From Triatoma infestans (lineage: Eukaryota; Arthropoda; Insecta; Hemiptera; Reduviidae), in the NCBI GenBank assembly GCA_011037195.1, contig JAAEAF010002782.1, forward strand, positions 36,541-100,540: a stretch of 64,000 nucleotides of DNA, written 5' to 3'. This document shows, piece by piece, positions 54,401 through 57,051 of this stretch. Numbering within the stretch: position 1 is the first letter of the stretch; the number at the start of each line of letters is the position of its first letter. Both the position numbers and the translations under genes were made by a program. Under the pieces are notes generated by a model. The model saw only the letters and a program-made list of their open reading frames with translations. It did no database searches and was not told the origin of the DNA.

Positions 54401-54593
54401 AAATAAGCATGCAGGTGAGAAGCAGAAGTTTTGATAGGAATTTTAAAGGATAGGATCCTGGGTGAGGATCAAATTATTAAGACTGACTACAAGAACAATT
54501 TGTTGGTGTTTCCTTTTCTTCTACATCCACTGTGCCAAAGAATATTTCGTCAAACAATAATCTTCCTGTATTATTTGTATCGATCAGTAAGTC
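2412..54593 (-). CDS. Trypsin-like serine protease gene, five exons recognised, both ends missing
   Basis: Gene-level entry joining the five exons listed next. The spliced product is a chymotrypsin-fold (S1) protease made as a zymogen: a cysteine-containing pro-region tail, the activation site EIR|IVGG, the catalytic triad (His in AAHC, Asp in HDIALL, Ser in GDSGGP) and Asp six residues before the Ser, which gives trypsin-type cleavage after Lys or Arg. The Cys just before IVGG and the Cys in CLPQAG are the usual pair tethering pro-region to catalytic domain. Intron phases in order are 1, 2, 1 and 0, and the last donor is phase 1. From memory of the family it resembles the conserved insect group containing Drosophila CG11836; I could not search. 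The final exon (the usual VSWG...PGVY part) is not seen below 2411 and probably lies left of the window. No signal-peptide exon was found. All four introns are packed with transposons. The gene looks functional: no stop or frameshift in any exon. Confidence 0.93.
2605..2803 (-). repeat. SINE-1 copy, tRNA-derived
   Basis: SINE-1 has a tRNA-like head opening GGGAAGG, an A box (TTAGCTNAGTGG) and a B box near GGTTCGANTCC. A unique body contains CTACAGCTCACTG and GGCTCCGGGCGC, and a tail starts CGCCTTAAAT followed by A-rich sequence. Here it is inverted, with the B box visible as GGACTCGAACCC near 2730. Other copies are at 7262, 48570 and 63298. Confidence 0.85.
3062..3919 (-). pseudogene. Reverse transcriptase C-terminal half, CR1/Jockey-like
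   Basis: Reads on the minus strand as one frame broken by a single in-frame TAA at 3605-3607. The upstream part (3608-3919) has the RT block [11 protein letters not shown], then FNDLPE, and the catalytic LYADD. After the stop comes [35 protein letters not shown] and VHHYNTRHK, the usual order of the thumb and C-terminal region of CR1/L2- and Jockey-group ORF2. A weaker RT-like continuation may extend to about 4090. It is a dead fragment inside the intron between exons 3 and 4; the exact clade is uncertain. Confidence 0.8.
4330..5324. other. AT-rich intron sequence, nothing recognised
   Basis: No splice-bounded exon, repeat end or reading frame with a recognisable motif was found. Short A-runs and an (AT)n stretch occur near 4741-4765. 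Confidence 0.5.
5335..6720 (+). mobile_element. 5'-truncated non-LTR retrotransposon, RNase H family B
   Basis: A 10-bp duplication, ATATATAATT, at 5325-5334 and 6721-6730 brackets the element, which ends in (ATCT)n. It is GC-richer than its surroundings, suggesting fairly recent arrival. It carries the ORF2 C-terminus described in the next entry. A related copy is at 28970-30112. Confidence 0.85.
5342..6546 (+). pseudogene. ORF2 C-terminus with RNase H, family B
   Basis: The order is: post-RT connecting region ([26 protein letters not shown]); stop codons TAA TGA at 5624-5629 in the same frame; an RNase H domain at 5639-6322; a one-base loss near 6321 that shifts the frame; then the zinc-knuckle tail at 6331-6546 (CRFC, eight residues, H, four residues, C). 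All four RNase H acidic residues are present: [19 protein letters not shown] and GNEAADRLA. The architecture fits I- or R1-type ORF2. It encodes no functional product because of the stops and frameshift. Confidence 0.88.
7259..7500 (+). repeat. SINE-1 copy
   Basis: The tRNA-like head begins GGGAAGGGACTAGC, with a diverged B box GGTTCGTGTCC, the SINE-1 body, the GGCTCCGGGCGC motif and an A-rich tail with AAAAGAAAAG units. Its tail plus right flank (7445-7578) is duplicated at 7964-8089 inside a PLE-derived element. Confidence 0.85.
7827..8266. mobile_element. PLE family 1 inverted element carrying a copy of nearby DNA
   Basis: The left arm (7827-7963) and right arm (about 8090-8266) are inverted copies of the family-1 terminus, each with the ribozyme-like motif (7871-7901 minus, 8159-8188 plus). 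The right arm alone has the terminal extension ending CCAACCACCACAAC. The centre, 7964-8089, is not PLE sequence: it copies 7445-7578, the tail and flank of the SINE-1 some 250-380 bp to the left. A possible 8-bp duplication AATATTTA lies at 7814-7821 and 8268-8275, five bases off flush on the left. Confidence 0.8.
8439..8635 (-). CDS. Serine protease exon 3: substrate-pocket region
   Basis: This 197-nt exon has acceptor TTCTACCAG and donor CAG|GTATGT, and is phase 1 in, phase 0 out. It reads [37 protein letters not shown] and ends VQDSCQ. The Asp in DSCQ is residue 189 in chymotrypsin numbering and predicts trypsin-like specificity. The Cys residues in LQQC and MICAG form a standard S1 disulphide. 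A 25.8 kb intron separates it from exon 2. Confidence 0.96.
8716..9865 (-). mobile_element. Helitron, decayed
   Basis: On the minus strand it begins A|TC followed by (TA)n and ends GGGTTTACCTAA|T. A 5-bp hairpin formed by CCAC/GTGG around AGCGAAGC lies about 11 bases before the end. These are the Helitron terminal rules (insertion between A and T, 5' TC, 3' CTRR). The body retains eroded pieces of a PIF1-type helicase C-terminus on the minus strand but no usable frame. Intact relatives are at 25106-26593 and 55305-57543. Confidence 0.88.
9866..11580. other. AT-rich intron with an old Rep-A-like trace
   Basis: Only a diverged Rep-A-type sub-repeat is visible at about 10480-10600 (TTAACCGAAAGTG ... 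CTCAAAAACGGCTAC). The rest shows no recognisable gene or element end. Confidence 0.4.
11596..12640 (+). mobile_element. Penelope-like element fragment, family 3
   Basis: A 134-codon frame (11596-12000) ends with a GIY-YIG-like stretch ([12 protein letters not shown] ... GQHEL), preceded by a basic, Asn/Lys-rich connector typical of the PLE ORF C-terminus. The GIY-YIG nuclease is fused behind the RT in canonical PLEs. About 585 nt after the stop is a hammerhead-like motif at 12586-12620 (CTGAAGA, A, GGG...CCC, GAAA), immediately flanked by pairing GCTC and GAGC. The RT itself is missing, so this is 5' truncated. Confidence 0.75.
12640..13210. other. AT-rich intron sequence, nothing recognised
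   Basis: No motif-bearing frame or repeat end identified between the PLE fragment and Rep-A copy 2. Confidence 0.45.
13213..14207 (+). repeat. Rep-A copy 2, full length
   Basis: Complete copy: hairpin start at about 13215, all three sub-repeats with ACCGGAAGTGCG-type or close cores, and the conserved end GGAGTAAGAGAAAGT ... CACACCAGATTTTT at about 14160-14205. It lies about 90 bp left of the Tc1 element. Confidence 0.88.
14593..15586 (+). pseudogene. Tc1-type transposase, inactivated
   Basis: The frame starts [10 protein letters not shown] with a helix-turn-helix ([18 protein letters not shown]), then a stop at about 14709. The best-preserved part (14842-15225) includes [10 protein letters not shown], carrying the first catalytic Asp, then [11 protein letters not shown], and [13 protein letters not shown], a Tc1 hallmark. 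Further downstream EDNVRF corresponds to the second Asp region, and SPDLNP marks the approach to the third acidic residue, but frameshifts separate these blocks. The remaining C-terminal part is readable to [12 protein letters not shown]. Not functional. Confidence 0.88.
15602..15883. mobile_element. PLE family 1 palindromic element, no payload
   Basis: A 282-bp near-perfect inverted repeat flanked by the 13-bp duplication ATCACTAAATACT at 15589-15601 and 15884-15896. The left arm carries the approximately 37-bp terminal extension (TGTTGTGGTGGTTGGTTCC...); the right arm stops at GGAAAATGTCTCTG. Both arms have the hammerhead-like motif (15681-15710 minus, 15811-15840 plus). The arms meet with only a few unpaired bases near 15770. 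It inserted into the Tc1 transposase 3' end. Confidence 0.92.
16033..17052 (+). repeat. Rep-A copy 3, full length, inside Tc1
   Basis: Complete copy from the hairpin (TTACTTTCTCTTACTCC) to CACACCAGATTTTT. It is bounded by Tc1 sequence on both sides, so these ends are a reliable guide to the true Rep-A boundaries. Confidence 0.88.
17126..17930. other. Intron with a short CT repeat
   Basis: AT-rich, with a (CT)n tract near 17417-17440. No gene or element end recognised. Confidence 0.45.
17934..18640 (-). repeat. Rep-A copy 4, internally deleted
   Basis: Inverted copy beginning AAATCTGGTGTGAAACACTC and ending in a degraded hairpin near 18630. It keeps the outer two sub-repeats but lacks the middle one, and has a (CA)n expansion at 18480-18530. 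Confidence 0.85.
18641..20340. other. Intron, partial unknown element
   Basis: Mostly AT-rich. Near 19692 the sequence CAGGGTGTCCCAAGATAT resembles the start of several insect transposons, but I found no matching inverted end. A C-run is at about 20284-20295. Confidence 0.35.
20350..21196 (+). pseudogene. Jockey-type reverse transcriptase fragment
   Basis: The RT block [13 protein letters not shown] and YINP are followed by a frame shift over the catalytic AD-D region near 20556, then by [14 protein letters not shown] and [19 protein letters not shown], the order seen in Jockey ORF2. Sequence between the YADD-like site and LTFASHI appears deleted. The fragment ends in an (ATT)n tail at about 21181-21196. 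Inactive. Confidence 0.75.
21197..21880 (+). pseudogene. Second Jockey-type fragment, split by a PLE derivative
   Basis: The left part reads [19 protein letters not shown] and the right part [11 protein letters not shown], both standard in the region between YADD and the thumb of Jockey-type RTs. They are separated by the PLE family 1 derivative at 21327-21535. A partial repeat of ACAGAC...TTAAA flanks the insertion. Non-functional. Confidence 0.65.
21327..21535. mobile_element. PLE family 1 derivative, left arm mostly deleted
   Basis: The short left arm (CATCAGAGACATTTTCCGTG) is joined after about 35 bp to the right arm, which has the ribozyme-like motif at 21429-21458. One core base is changed there: CTGAAGT instead of CTGAAGA. 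The arm ends with the full extension at CCAACCACCATAAC. Confidence 0.8.
22440..22690 (+). repeat. LTR-like dispersed repeat, copy 1
   Basis: Shares CAGGAATCGCTC, CTCAGTGCCA, TGATAGA and an end with CCGCTCGTGC with 40330-40565, in the same order and strand. The layout suggests an LTR and primer-binding boundary, but no internal retroviral-type coding sequence is present beside it. Confidence 0.45.
22700..23436. other. Very AT-rich intron, nothing recognised
   Basis: T-run at about 22931-22949, then simple A/T-rich sequence. No gene or repeat end identified. Confidence 0.45.
23437..25105 (+). repeat. Duplicated segment, copy 1
   Basis: Starts TTTATAATATTTCTTAAGCG and runs through ACTTCCGGTTGACCGATTTT, a diverged relative of Rep-A, to GAAATTGAAAACC. 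Copy 2 at 26594-27570 has the same order. Copy 1 contains the non-LTR insertion 23719-24333, which copy 2 lacks, and is cut on its right by a Helitron. Confidence 0.85.
23719..24333 (+). mobile_element. 5'-truncated non-LTR retrotransposon with (TCTAA)n tail
   Basis: A perfect 14-bp duplication AATATTTCTAGTTT at 23705-23718 and 24334-24347 flanks it. Copy 2 of the surrounding segment shows the unoccupied site. It holds decayed RNase H C-terminus (PGHKGIKGN) and a knuckle-like tail (CKLC...H...C) read near 24050-24120, with several stops. A relative of families A and B. Confidence 0.88.
25106..26593 (+). mobile_element. Helitron, 1488 bp
   Basis: Starts A|TCTATATATATAAAA and ends GGGTTTAGCTAG|T, with the hairpin GCCAC/GTGGC about ten bases before the terminus, satisfying all Helitron end rules. 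It carries the C-terminal part of a Helitron helicase in broken frames. It lies exactly between two copies of a duplicated segment (23437-25105 and 26594-27570). Confidence 0.93.
25561..26350 (+). pseudogene. Helitron PIF1-type helicase C-terminus
   Basis: The main open part, 25561-25938, reads [38 protein letters not shown] and [12 protein letters not shown], the conserved order of Helitron helicases. A frame change then leads to LNRIAGE and [12 protein letters not shown], and at about 26215-26350 to MTINKAQGQ, the last helicase motif, and a degraded VACS block. The Rep nuclease domain expected upstream is absent, so the element is non-autonomous. Confidence 0.88.
26594..27570 (+). repeat. 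Duplicated segment, copy 2
   Basis: Begins directly at the Helitron 3' end with TTTATAATATTTCTTAAGCG and follows copy 1 to GAAATTGAAAACC. It contains a T-run of about 40 bases at 27250-27290, replacing a shorter T-rich stretch in copy 1. Run length may be unreliable in assembly. Confidence 0.85.
28030..28675 (-). repeat. Rep-A copy 5, internally deleted
   Basis: Inverted. Conserved terminus is eroded near 28030. Sub-repeat cores are present as ACTTCCGGTT and a variant. Ends in the hairpin region (CTTCCTCTTACTAGGAGG). Confidence 0.8.
28970..30112 (+). mobile_element. 5'-truncated non-LTR retrotransposon, RNase H family B-like
   Basis: Bracketed by the 11-bp duplication ATTCGGCACCA at 28959-28969 and 30113-30123, with an (ATCTA)-type tail. 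GC-rich relative to neighbours. Confidence 0.88.
29367..30035 (+). pseudogene. RNase H and zinc-knuckle C-terminus of ORF2
   Basis: The open 222-codon part begins at [11 protein letters not shown], carrying the third RNase H acidic residue, continues WGPGHAG and [12 protein letters not shown] with the fourth, and ends with CRFC, eight residues, H, four residues, C. The first part of RNase H (GAGVYGG ... VFQAEV) is visible just upstream at about 29235-29335 in other frames, separated by frameshifts. WGPGHAG replaces the usual WVPGH. Not functional alone. Confidence 0.85.
30185..30590 (-). repeat. Rep-A copy 6, partial
   Basis: Contains only the first sub-repeat and the hairpin end, inverted, followed by an A-run at about 30582-30605. 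Confidence 0.8.
31055..31205. mobile_element. PLE family 1 fragment, single arm
   Basis: Minus-strand ribozyme-like motif at 31093-31122 with intact helix II (GGGC/GCCC). The other end keeps AACCACCACAACAAC. Likely a collapsed inverted element. Confidence 0.75.
31597..31862 (+). repeat. SINE-2 copy, tRNA-derived
   Basis: Head with A box TGGTCTAGTAGCTAGTG and B box GGTTCAATTCC, then a body with CGCCCTAGGTAGCGAAGG and CGCCGTCTGG. The opposite-strand copy is at 38031-38286. Not a true tRNA gene because it lacks a paired acceptor stem and has the SINE body attached. Confidence 0.85.
31863..32495. other. Extremely AT-rich tract with a G-run
   Basis: Long TTATTA-type low-complexity sequence at 32040-32215 and a G-run at about 32247-32258. 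A diverged Rep-A-type sub-repeat trace lies at 32345-32470. Confidence 0.5.
32496..33284. repeat. Inverted pair of SINE-3 (tRNA-derived) copies
   Basis: Arms 32496-32757 and 33025-33284 are inverted copies of about 260 bp separated by about 267 bp. Each arm has a tRNA-like head: GGTGTAGTGGTTATGAGC (A box), the anticodon-loop-like CTTGTAA, and AGTTCGAGTNC (B box). The arms also share flanking sequence outside the head (TTAACACATTC...), so the inversion copied more than the SINE. The spacer has a Rep-A-type terminus trace (AAGAGAAAGT ... CACACCAGATTTTT) near 32860-32890. Confidence 0.85.
33286..34070 (-). repeat. Rep-A copy 7 with a 248-bp tandem duplication
   Basis: Inverted, starting within the second sub-repeat right beside the SINE-3 arm. 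The end region (first core plus hairpin) is present twice, at about 33566-33813 and 33814-34061, nearly identical, each finishing in an A-run. Confidence 0.88.
34424..34632 (-). CDS. Serine protease exon 2: catalytic Asp
   Basis: This 209-nt exon has acceptor CTTACAG and donor G|GTCAGT, and is phase 2 in, phase 1 out. It reads [15 protein letters not shown] early, then IIRHRNFD, then [13 protein letters not shown] with the catalytic Asp, and ends CLPQAG across the junction with exon 3. That last Cys is the partner of the pro-region Cys in S1 proteases with a tethered pro-peptide. There are 69 whole codons and no disruption. It sits between an (AAT)n tract and AT-rich intron. Confidence 0.95.
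35150..36170 (+). repeat. Rep-A copy 8, full length
   Basis: Hairpin start at about 35153 (with a TTGTAG insertion in the loop), all three sub-repeats, and the conserved end at about 36130-36170. Confidence 0.88.
36404..36734 (-). mobile_element. Solo LTR, Gypsy-like, family L1
   Basis: On the minus strand it starts TGTAATGGTACC, has a TATATAAG box about 100 bp in, and matches the copy at 37483-37783 over its length. The left end is worn (the final CA is lost). A possible CTTC duplication flanks it. No internal coding region is attached. Confidence 0.75.
37042..37985. mobile_element. PLE family 2 inverted element, interrupted by a solo LTR
   Basis: The left arm (from 37042) and right arm (to 37985) are inverted copies containing a second ribozyme-like motif: 37089-37118 minus, and 37883-37912 plus with CTGACGA, T, GAAT...ATCC, GAAA. 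The right arm extends about 33 bp further, mirroring the one-sided extension of family 1. The arms include (GT)n, GACAAAATGGAATTATT and its inverse. The central loop is about 37300-37420 with a C-run. The right arm holds the solo LTR 37483-37783. Confidence 0.78.
37483..37783 (+). mobile_element. Solo LTR, Gypsy-like, family L1
   Basis: 301 bp, TGTAATGG ... ATATAACA, flanked by the 4-bp duplication TAAC (37479-37482 and 37784-37787). It contains TATATAAG and a (TATC)n tract. The opposite PLE arm (around 37200-37225) shows the unoccupied site, confirming the boundaries. Confidence 0.9.
38031..38286 (-). repeat. SINE-2 copy
   Basis: Inverted relative of 31597-31862 with the B box seen as GGAATCGTACCC. 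An A-run of about 42 bases at 37987-38030 separates it from the PLE arm. Confidence 0.82.
38287..39117. other. Intron next to exon 1
   Basis: AT-rich, with an A-run at about 38856-38880 followed by a Rep-A-type terminus trace (CACTCTCACAACTTTCTCT). Nothing coding apart from the exon that follows. Confidence 0.45.
39118..39280 (-). CDS. Serine protease exon 1: activation site and catalytic His
   Basis: This 163-nt exon has acceptor TTGTTGTAG and donor AG|GTATAA, and is phase 1 in, phase 2 out. It encodes CGIVNQE, then [10 protein letters not shown] with the activation cleavage after Arg, then [20 protein letters not shown] and the catalytic-His motif LTAAHC. The two cysteines around the His form the standard His-loop disulphide. 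The frame also stays open a little way into both flanking introns. The Met upstream is not a likely start because it lies beyond a good acceptor. Confidence 0.95.
39785..40250 (-). repeat. LTR-like repeat with TATA box
   Basis: On the minus strand it contains ACTAGGAAGGGACAGTTCG then TTCATATAAATAAAACG, a promoter-like TATA box. A partial forward copy at 51110-51260 shares the same block. An 81-codon frame (40000-40245) precedes it, with no motif I recognise. Ends not defined. Confidence 0.5.
40330..40565 (+). repeat. LTR-like dispersed repeat, copy 2
   Basis: Matches 22440-22690 in order, ending AAAACCGCTCGTGC. The sequence after it (40570-40970) is GC-richer and could be decayed element coding sequence, but no motif was recognised. 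Confidence 0.45.
41041..42470 (-). mobile_element. Penelope-like element, family 1, 5' truncated
   Basis: On the minus strand: GIY-YIG-containing ORF end, about 590 nt of 3' sequence including an A-run, then the family-1 terminus with the ribozyme-like motif (41121-41150, helix II partly broken), and the full extension ending CCAACCACCACAACAA. This is the only place where the family-1 terminus lies downstream of a PLE ORF, so it identifies the short inverted elements as PLE derivatives. Confidence 0.8.
41801..42460 (-). CDS. PLE ORF C-terminus with GIY-YIG endonuclease, partial
   Basis: The open frame reads [15 protein letters not shown] at its start (no Met; the frame runs in from an upstream truncation), a connector with [11 protein letters not shown] and [15 protein letters not shown], then the nuclease: [20 protein letters not shown] with the GVY and YVG halves of [16 protein letters not shown] with the catalytic-region Arg and Glu, and a C-terminal [13 protein letters not shown] pair sits between the two halves, as in Penelope. 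The RT domain is missing. The frame itself is intact for about 210 codons. Confidence 0.88.
   Translation of the reverse strand, partial: YTPLTPANHTQELQTIYKIAENNGYNTNIVNKLLKNEPHHRSRTDKKTADKFATFTYIGSHTYKLTNFFKKLGIKTSFRTNNKLGKKLRTRTEFTDVYDNSGVYELKCPDCDNIYVGQTGRKIKERFTEHIRSYKYDKVDSNNANHLKTNKHKPDDITTTMKLIHSGHKGRRLDIVEQLEIYKRKTQNLINEQTKFASEPLFRTLFPQKQQKHNYTRNK
42471..43498. other. Intron with an old Rep-A-type sub-repeat
   Basis: A diverged sub-repeat with ACCGGAAGTGCAAG occurs at 42880-43000. Terminus-like CGAGAAAGTTATAG ... GATTCTTTTTT near 43222-43265. No coding content recognised. Confidence 0.5.
43516..44618 (-). mobile_element. 5'-truncated non-LTR retrotransposon, RNase H family A
   Basis: A perfect 17-bp duplication CCCATTATCTCTTATTA (43499-43515 and 44619-44635) brackets it; the (ATA)n tail overlaps the left one. 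On the minus strand it encodes the RNase H N-terminal part ([22 protein letters not shown] with the Glu, [15 protein letters not shown] with the Asp) and, after frameshifts, [17 protein letters not shown] and the CRVC...H knuckle region. It is the same family as 20-770 and more complete. Confidence 0.9.
44636..45261. other. AT-rich intron, nothing recognised
   Basis: Contains an A-run near 44989-45003 and a (GA)n tract at about 45092-45118. Confidence 0.45.
45454..47192 (-). pseudogene. Reverse transcriptase of the RTE-like element
   Basis: The linker (46779-47192, Lys/Arg-rich) leads into the RT (46135-46758): [58 protein letters not shown] and [10 protein letters not shown], where the usual DFxKAFD catalytic site is altered. 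After a frameshift, [11 protein letters not shown] (about 46050-46080) gives the second catalytic pair. The C-terminal part (45454-45762) has [26 protein letters not shown], split by changes, and [11 protein letters not shown], typical of RTE. Multiple frameshifts make it inactive. Confidence 0.85.
47165..47914 (-). pseudogene. AP-endonuclease domain of the RTE-like element
   Basis: 250 codons covering most of the endonuclease: [22 protein letters not shown] with the conserved Asp and Asn, [27 protein letters not shown], and [11 protein letters not shown] with the final catalytic SDH. The N-terminal strand (ATWNLRS) is upstream in another frame. This domain nicks the target for reverse transcription. 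The clade assignment to RTE rests on this motif order and the C-terminal domain below. Confidence 0.85.
48568..48795 (+). repeat. SINE-1 copy, diverged
   Basis: Head AGGGAAGGGTTTAGTTCAG with A box and a worn B box GGATTCGTGTCC. Body keeps GAGAACACTGTCCGG and CCACAGATGTTG. A (GT)n tract at 48403-48432 lies upstream. Confidence 0.75.
48830..49400 (+). pseudogene. Decayed RNase H-type non-LTR fragment
   Basis: Reads [17 protein letters not shown] near 48848-48897 (RNase H fourth acidic site), then only scattered similarity with many stops. GC content is raised relative to flanks. Confidence 0.6.
49470..49725 (+). repeat. Diverged Rep-A relative, 5' part
   Basis: Same order as Rep-A: CTCTTATTCTTAG start, ATCGTGTTAAATTTTCGG, a GT tract, CTTGATGTTCCGTTAG, and a core-like CAACTAGAAATGC. 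Much older than the main set. Confidence 0.6.
49735..49925 (-). mobile_element. PLE family 2 fragment, single arm
   Basis: Minus-strand motif at 49807-49836: CTGACGA, T, GGAT, loop GAAA, ATCC, GAAT, CCAGTC. The arm body matches the family-2 element at 37042-37985 (GTGTAGAGAG, ACGACACTGG). The helix-II pairs differ from family 1. Confidence 0.7.
50555..50939 (-). mobile_element. Solo LTR, Gypsy-like, family L2
   Basis: 385 bp, TGTAAC ... GTTACA, flanked by the 4-bp duplication ATAT (50551-50554 and 50940-50943). On the minus strand it has a GGTATAAATAG promoter box and an AATAAA signal downstream, the order expected of U3-R-U5. No coding region attached. Confidence 0.92.
50983..51100 (+). repeat. 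Rep-A-type 5' terminus, separate subfamily
   Basis: Begins with the hairpin TTTCTCTTACA / TGTAAGAGAAA (11 paired bases, 50983-51006), followed by GTATTGCAT, then diverges. The hairpin centre differs from Rep-A but still pairs. Confidence 0.6.
51110..51260 (+). repeat. Partial copy of the LTR-like repeat at 39785-40250
   Basis: Shares CTAGGAAGGAATAGTTCGATT and TATAAATAGAGCAG with it, in the opposite orientation. Confidence 0.55.
52058..53103 (+). mobile_element. R1-like non-LTR retrotransposon 3' fragment
   Basis: Inserted in the Rep-A hairpin with near-duplicate flanks CTAGGAGTAAGAG (left, 52045-52057) and CTAGGAGGAGTAAGAG (right), and an A-run tail at about 53086-53098. Confidence 0.78.
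52122..52937 (+). pseudogene. R1-like ORF2 C-terminus
   Basis: Reads [44 protein letters not shown], and [17 protein letters not shown], the standard post-RT region of R1-type elements. A frameshift near 52610 then leads to [26 protein letters not shown] and [10 protein letters not shown], corresponding to a degraded zinc knuckle. The RT catalytic region is upstream of the truncation. Inactive. Confidence 0.82.
53126..54487. other. Intron with an LTR-like stretch and an unexplained frame
   Basis: A stretch at about 53300-53520 (AATTGAATAAAAGCTGG, AAATAAAGATTGG) looks LTR-like but its ends are not defined. A 152-codon minus-strand frame at 53738-54196 begins MHSLGPIDQ and ends RNLAAY; it has no family motif I recognise and may be chance. 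Confidence 0.35.
54488..54593 (-). CDS. Serine protease exon 0: pro-region tail
   Basis: This 106-nt exon has acceptor TTTGCAG and donor A|GTCAGT. It reads 35 codons in phase 0 plus one base, so it leaves a phase-1 junction exactly matching exon 1. The peptide starts DLLIDTNN, contains [10 protein letters not shown] and an acidic stretch, and ends NCSC. Joined to exon 1 it gives NCSC-K-CG just before the catalytic domain, the cysteine arrangement expected before the IVGG of this group. No other window sequence supplies a matching exon. It is recognised from splice sites, phase and the cysteine motif only, so it is less certain than the four catalytic exons. Confidence 0.8.
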
Positions 54594-55304
54594 CTGCAAA
54601 CAAATAATTAATACAAGTGTATTAGTAATTTAATTAACAACTTGTAAATAAGGGTGAATTTAACATTTAGCAAACTAGTTTTGTATCTAGTTGCCAAAAC
54701 TAGTTTTAGGGTGATTATTACATTTCATTTGTAAACTAAAGAGAACTAGTAATAATATAACACCATATATTAAGAAAATTATTTCTTGGCTCATTAATGT
54801 TTTCTTTTACTGTGAACTAAGACAGTTCTTCTTTTTCCAGCATAGCCTAATTAAACCAAAAGGTTGGATACCTTTGTGTTTAAAGTACTACTTCAATCTT
54901 TTACAAAACCTATATCAATATAAATTGGAAACATTAGTAAAATTTCAGATTTGAAACAATCGGGTTAATTGGAAGTGCAACAATTACAGAATAGATTTTC
55001 GAGGTTTTTGGAAATTATCTCGAAATGATCACGATTCCTTTAAACTTGGTATTCTTACTGCACATCAATATTTTTTCAAGGAAAAAATGTTTTTCGATAG
55101 TTTGACGGAATTATTGACGTTAAATTTCAATTATATGGGATTGGTTCTATGGTTATATGGCGCGTTCTTTCTCGATTCTATTTGCTTGGTTTGGATTGGT
55201 AGATTGGTAACTTGTTCCCCCTATCATGTCTATATTTTTTATATTAAGACAAACGAGACAAAATTTTAAAAGTTTAAAGTAAAATTTCGTAATTTTATAT
55301 ATAA
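54594..55304. other. Intron upstream of exon 0
   Basis: A diverged Rep-A-type sub-repeat is visible at about 54945-55070 (TTAATTGGAAGTGC ... TTTAAACTTGGTATTC). No upstream coding exon could be identified. Confidence 0.45.
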
Positions 55305-55504
55305 CTAGCTAAACCCGGCCACGCTTAGCTGTGGCCCAGTCTGATTTTAATTATTAGGGAAGTAAGTAGAAGTATGATAGTTAACATAGATTCAGCAAAA
55401 AAACACATCATTAAATTTAATACCCTACTTTGCGTTGCTGTGAACTGAAAGGAAAGAAAGAAAAAATGTTTTTAACTGGAAGTCTTTTTTTATTGTAAAG
55501 GTTA

Positions 55505-56224
55505 TGTAGTGGGTTCAGATGTCTTGGAGAGGGTTATGATGCGATGAATAGTTGGTAGTTAGTTAGAGATTTTTTAGAGAGTTGTTACGCGAAATGTGAA
55601 CTACTAATTTACGAAAATAGATATATATTTTAACCATAATTTAACGTTTGAAAAGATATAACTACAATTAATTTGAAATGATTTAAATGGTAACTAGAAT
55701 GCACAACTATAATGATGATGAATAGATATATGTTTAAAACCTTAGATAGGGACGCGCTCCGATGTATAAACTATGTCACTGGTAGAATCTTGATGATACG
55801 CTGATAAAATACTGAAGAATAATCCTCCCCTCTTCCTGTGAGAGAGACGTTATATTGCCATCACTCACACATTGACAAGTATGTAATAACGGGTCACACT
55901 AAAACATCTCTTGCCGTGTGTTGACCCTAGGTCTTGAATAGGTCGGTGAATAGGTGTGGCAACAGGTGATGTCGGTTATCAAAAGACTGTAGCCAGGTGG
56001 CCTTTTGAATGATTTGTTGACACTTGGCCAGGCGGCTTCTCTATGCTGACCATATAATGGCCCTTTTGAAAGCAGTGTGTCTTTGGCGGTCCCTTTGACC
56101 GTGCACTGACCGCGGCTCTTGACCTGAATAATAGCGACTGGCTGGCACCACTAATTGTAATTTTCATAATTAAAAATTATATATTTTCCTTCTTGTTATC
56201 ACTCCTTCTTGTTACCACATTACA
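55505..56224 (-). mobile_element. Solo LTR, Gypsy-like, inside the Helitron
   Basis: 720 bp, ending TGTAGTGG ... CCACATTACA on the plus strand, with the 4-bp duplication GTTA at 55501-55504 and 56225-56228. The other Helitron copies give the unoccupied site. Orientation inferred from similarity of the TGTAATG start to family L1. Confidence 0.88.
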
Positions 56225-56231
56225 GTTATTA

Positions 56232-57051
56232 TAATGGACTATATTTTTTGTTTGTCCGCTTTCTGCATAAACATAAAGATCAGATGGTTTACCTTCTCTG
56301 GAGCATGCGACGTTAGGGAGAAGCCCATGAGAGAAGCACTTGTTTTCTAAATTCAAACCACACACTTGCAAAGATTGTCCTTGCGCTTTCTTAATAGTCA
56401 TAGCGAACGCAAGGCGTATTGAAAATTTAAGTCATTTGAACTCGGACGCCATATCTGTCGCCATGAGTGGTATTCGTGGAAGTAGTCCAATTAGAATAAA
56501 TTGTTGCTTCAATCAGATTATTCATCAATTTTTTTAACTAATAATCGTGTACCATTGCATAATATGGCTGATTGATGTTTCGGAGTAATATAATTGGCAC
56601 TCCAATTTTCAAATTTAGAATGTGTGGCGGTAATCCGGTAATCGAGTAAATTAAGAAATTCCGTTAGAAAAGTCACTACTTCACTTTGGTCCATCACGGA
56701 GTCAATGGATTTGTATGTCACTGTTTCACCTGCGATTCTGTTTAGAATCATGTTGTTCATATCGAGTACGTCGACATTTTTAGCCGCTAAAATGGCTCTT
56801 CCGCTTAACCATGCGTGATTTTGATAATTTGTTTCGATGCTTTGGAATACCTTGTTTACTAATTCTTCTTTTGAATGTACAATGTTGCAGAAATTAGATG
56901 GGAAGGTGATTTTTCCTTTTGCTGGTTTTGTAGGTGCAGTGCCGTTACCGACTTCGAGTAATTGTCTTGAAAATATGGCAGGTATTCGATCGTTTTGAAG
57001 TTGAACTCTCATATTCGTTGTTAAATGATTTTTTTTTTTACTGTGCTCCAA
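56232..57051 (-). pseudogene. Helitron PIF1-type helicase C-terminus
   Basis: The long frame (56518-57051, 177 codons) reads [66 protein letters not shown] and [12 protein letters not shown]. After a frame change the last helicase block follows ([19 protein letters not shown], then FSHG and VACS). It is the same domain as at 25561, with more of it open. The upstream helicase motifs and Rep domain are absent. Confidence 0.9.
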
